The translations under genes were made by a program, and so were the position numbers. A DNA stretch of 7,734 nucleotides from an uncultured Collinsella sp. (GTDB taxonomy: Bacteria > Actinomycetota > Coriobacteriia > Coriobacteriales > Coriobacteriaceae), in NCBI GenBank assembly GCA_934650095.1, contig CAKUFT010000046.1:1-7734 (forward strand). The letters are read 5' to 3'. Below the pieces are notes generated by a model. That model saw nothing but the letters and a program-made list of their open reading frames with translations, made no database searches and was not told the DNA's origin. This document shows, one piece after another, positions 6,726 through 7,734 of this stretch. The stretch's first letter is position 1; the number at the start of each line of letters is the position of its first letter.

Positions 6726-6751
6726 TTGACATACATAGTCTTTCGTATCAT
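6726..6751 (+). promoter_or_regulatory. Candidate promoter upstream of the Xaa-Pro peptidase gene
   Basis: A perfect -35 TTGACA lies at 6726-6731, in the AT-rich start of the 131-nt intergenic region. The best -10-like hexamer is TATCAT at 6746-6751, but the spacer is then only 14 nt. A hexamer at 17-nt spacing, CATGTT (6749-6754), matches the consensus at three positions. Either choice places the transcription start at about 6758-6761, at the first bases of the hairpin at 6757-6818. Suggestive only. Confidence 0.4.
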
Positions 6752-6756
6752 GTTGA

Positions 6757-6818
6757 GGGGCGGGTTTCCAATCGGTTGCGAATCGCTCGTGATTCCGTAC
6801 GTTGATTAAGCCCGTCCC
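6757..6818 (+). promoter_or_regulatory. Long imperfect hairpin in the 5' region of the peptidase gene
   Basis: The outer arms 6757-6767 (GGGGCGGGTTT) and 6808-6818 (AAGCCCGTCCC) pair over 11 bp with two G-U pairs. After a CC bulge (6768-6769), 6770-6776 pairs with 6801-6807, including three G-U pairs. Then 6777-6779 pairs with 6797-6799, and GAATC (6780-6784) pairs with GATTC (6791-6795) around a six-base loop. About 26 pairs form, with single-base bulges at 6796 and 6800. The element is followed by GTCTTTATG, a poor U tract, so a standard terminator for the upstream operon is possible but weak. A 5' UTR stability or regulatory structure is the alternative. Confidence 0.6.
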
Positions 6819-6839
6819 GTCTTTATGAAGACAACAAGA

Positions 6840-6844
6840 AAGGA
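6840..6844 (+). promoter_or_regulatory. Ribosome binding site of the Xaa-Pro peptidase gene
   Basis: AAGGA lies 6 nt before the ATG at 6851, downstream of the hairpin and in an A-rich, probably unstructured stretch (6827-6846). It supports the chosen start. Confidence 0.7.
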
Positions 6845-6850
6845 ATCTGC

Positions 6851-7734
6851 ATGTCTGAGTTTGCTGCCGGTCCTGCCGGTCGTATCGAGCGTGTCCGTGC
6901 CCTGATGGTTGAGCGCGGTTACGACGCCATCGTGGTGCGCGACGAGGCTAATCTTCGTTGGCTTACGGGTGTCAAGGGCGTCTTCGATTACACCTTCGAG
7001 TTCCCGCACGCTGCGTTTATTACGGCCGACCAGTGCCTGTTCCATACCGACTCGCGCTATCTCAACAGCTTTGAGGAGAACACGCCCGCCGGCAGCCCCT
7101 GGGTCTACGACATGGACGAGGGCACCATACCCGGTTGGGTCGCCGGCAAGATCGCGGCCAACAAGTGCCGCGTCTGCGCTGTCGAGGACGATATGCAGAT
7201 CAATTTCTACCAGGGTATTCAGCGTGGTTTGGAGGATCGTTCCGTCGCCTGCATGTTGCCGCTGATGCATGACGACATTCGCAAGATGCGCGCCATCAAG
7301 GACGCCGAGGAGATCGAGCTCATGCGCCATGCGCAGTCGATCACCGACGCCGCCTTCCAGCATATGCTCGGATTTATTAAACCCGGCATGACCGAGAAGC
7401 AGGTTCGCAACGAGCTCGAGAACTTTATGTTCGCCAACGGCGCCGACAGCCTGGCTTTCGGCTCCATCGTGGCGAGCGGCCCCAACACCGCCAACCCGCA
7501 TGCCGTCCCGAGCGACCGCGTGATTGAGAAGGGCGATTTCGTTCTTATGGATTATGGCGCGGGCTATTGCGACTACCGCTCCGACATGACTCGCACCGTC
7601 GTGATGGGCGAGCCCACGCAAGAACAGCTCGACCTGTACGCGCTCGTACGCCGCACCCACGAGGAGTGCGTCGCCGCCATCCATCCGGGCGTCGAGGGCA
7701 ACGACATTTTCAAGCTTTCCAAGAAGATCATCGG
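6851..7734 (+). CDS. M24 family Xaa-Pro peptidase (aminopeptidase P / prolidase type), 3' truncated
   Basis: A metallopeptidase of the creatinase/M24 fold that removes residues before proline from peptides or dipeptides; probably cytoplasmic, as no signal peptide is seen. 294 codons are present and the frame is open at the window end; family members of this type usually run about 350-380 residues. The N-terminal creatinase domain (about 10-140) includes LRWLTGVKG (35-43). The catalytic domain opens with the typical IRKMRAIKDAEEIELMR (143-159). It continues with FGSIVASGPNTANPHAVPS (203-221; H217 is the conserved substrate-site histidine), GDFVLMDYGAGY (228-239; metal ligand D234) and YRSDMTRTV (242-250; metal ligand D245). 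The remaining histidine and glutamate ligands would lie beyond the window. AAGGA at 6840-6844 fixes the start. In actinobacteria this gene (pepQ/pepP) follows aroB and precedes efp, so efp is the expected next gene. Confidence 0.93.
   Translation, partial: MSEFAAGPAGRIERVRALMVERGYDAIVVRDEANLRWLTGVKGVFDYTFEFPHAAFITADQCLFHTDSRYLNSFEENTPAGSPWVYDMDEGTIPGWVAGKIAANKCRVCAVEDDMQINFYQGIQRGLEDRSVACMLPLMHDDIRKMRAIKDAEEIELMRHAQSITDAAFQHMLGFIKPGMTEKQVRNELENFMFANGADSLAFGSIVASGPNTANPHAVPSDRVIEKGDFVLMDYGAGYCDYRSDMTRTVVMGEPTQEQLDLYALVRRTHEECVAAIHPGVEGNDIFKLSKKII

Noticed and set aside
6806..7684. 292-codon open frame on the minus strand opposite the peptidase gene
   Set aside because: The + strand frame from 6851 shows clear M24 motifs running to the window end. 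The minus frame has no recognisable domain and overlaps the hairpin and ribosome binding site.

Overview
The window is about 7.7 kb of GC-rich bacterial DNA with seven protein genes, all on the + strand and tightly packed. Gene order and protein character suggest a high-GC Gram-positive, most likely a Coriobacteriia member (Collinsella-like). The taxon is an inference from synteny and protein style, since no rRNA or other marker is present. No tRNA, rRNA, CRISPR array, insertion sequence or phage gene was seen.

Layout: a short leader with a plausible promoter (1-83) precedes alaS (84-2741, alanyl-tRNA synthetase). Then follow ruvX/yqgF (2759-3187), mltG (3180-4571, peptidoglycan lytic transglycosylase), a yqeG-type HAD phosphatase (4574-5071), aroK (5080-5613, shikimate kinase) and an AroB-family gene (5610-6719). 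Gaps run from 17 nt down to overlaps of 4 and 8 nt, so these six genes look like one operon with translational coupling. A 131-nt intergenic region (6720-6850) carries a candidate promoter and a long imperfect hairpin. Beyond it lies an M24 Xaa-Pro peptidase gene (6851 to the window end, truncated).

The order alaS-ruvX-mltG-(aro genes)-aroK-aroB-pepQ matches a conserved actinobacterial neighbourhood; in Mycobacterium it continues to efp and nusB. Here aroE and aroC, which in that order sit between mltG and aroK, are absent, and a yqeG-type phosphatase occupies the place.

The most interesting point is the AroB-family protein. It aligns along its length with dehydroquinate synthase, but the glycine-rich NAD loop, the GGKT motif and all three metal-ligand motifs are replaced. 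It also carries five cysteines within 17 residues. It is either a pseudoenzyme or a repurposed member of the family, sitting beside an AroK whose active site looks intact. The second point is the 62-nt hairpin in front of the peptidase gene, which begins about where transcription from the candidate promoter would start.
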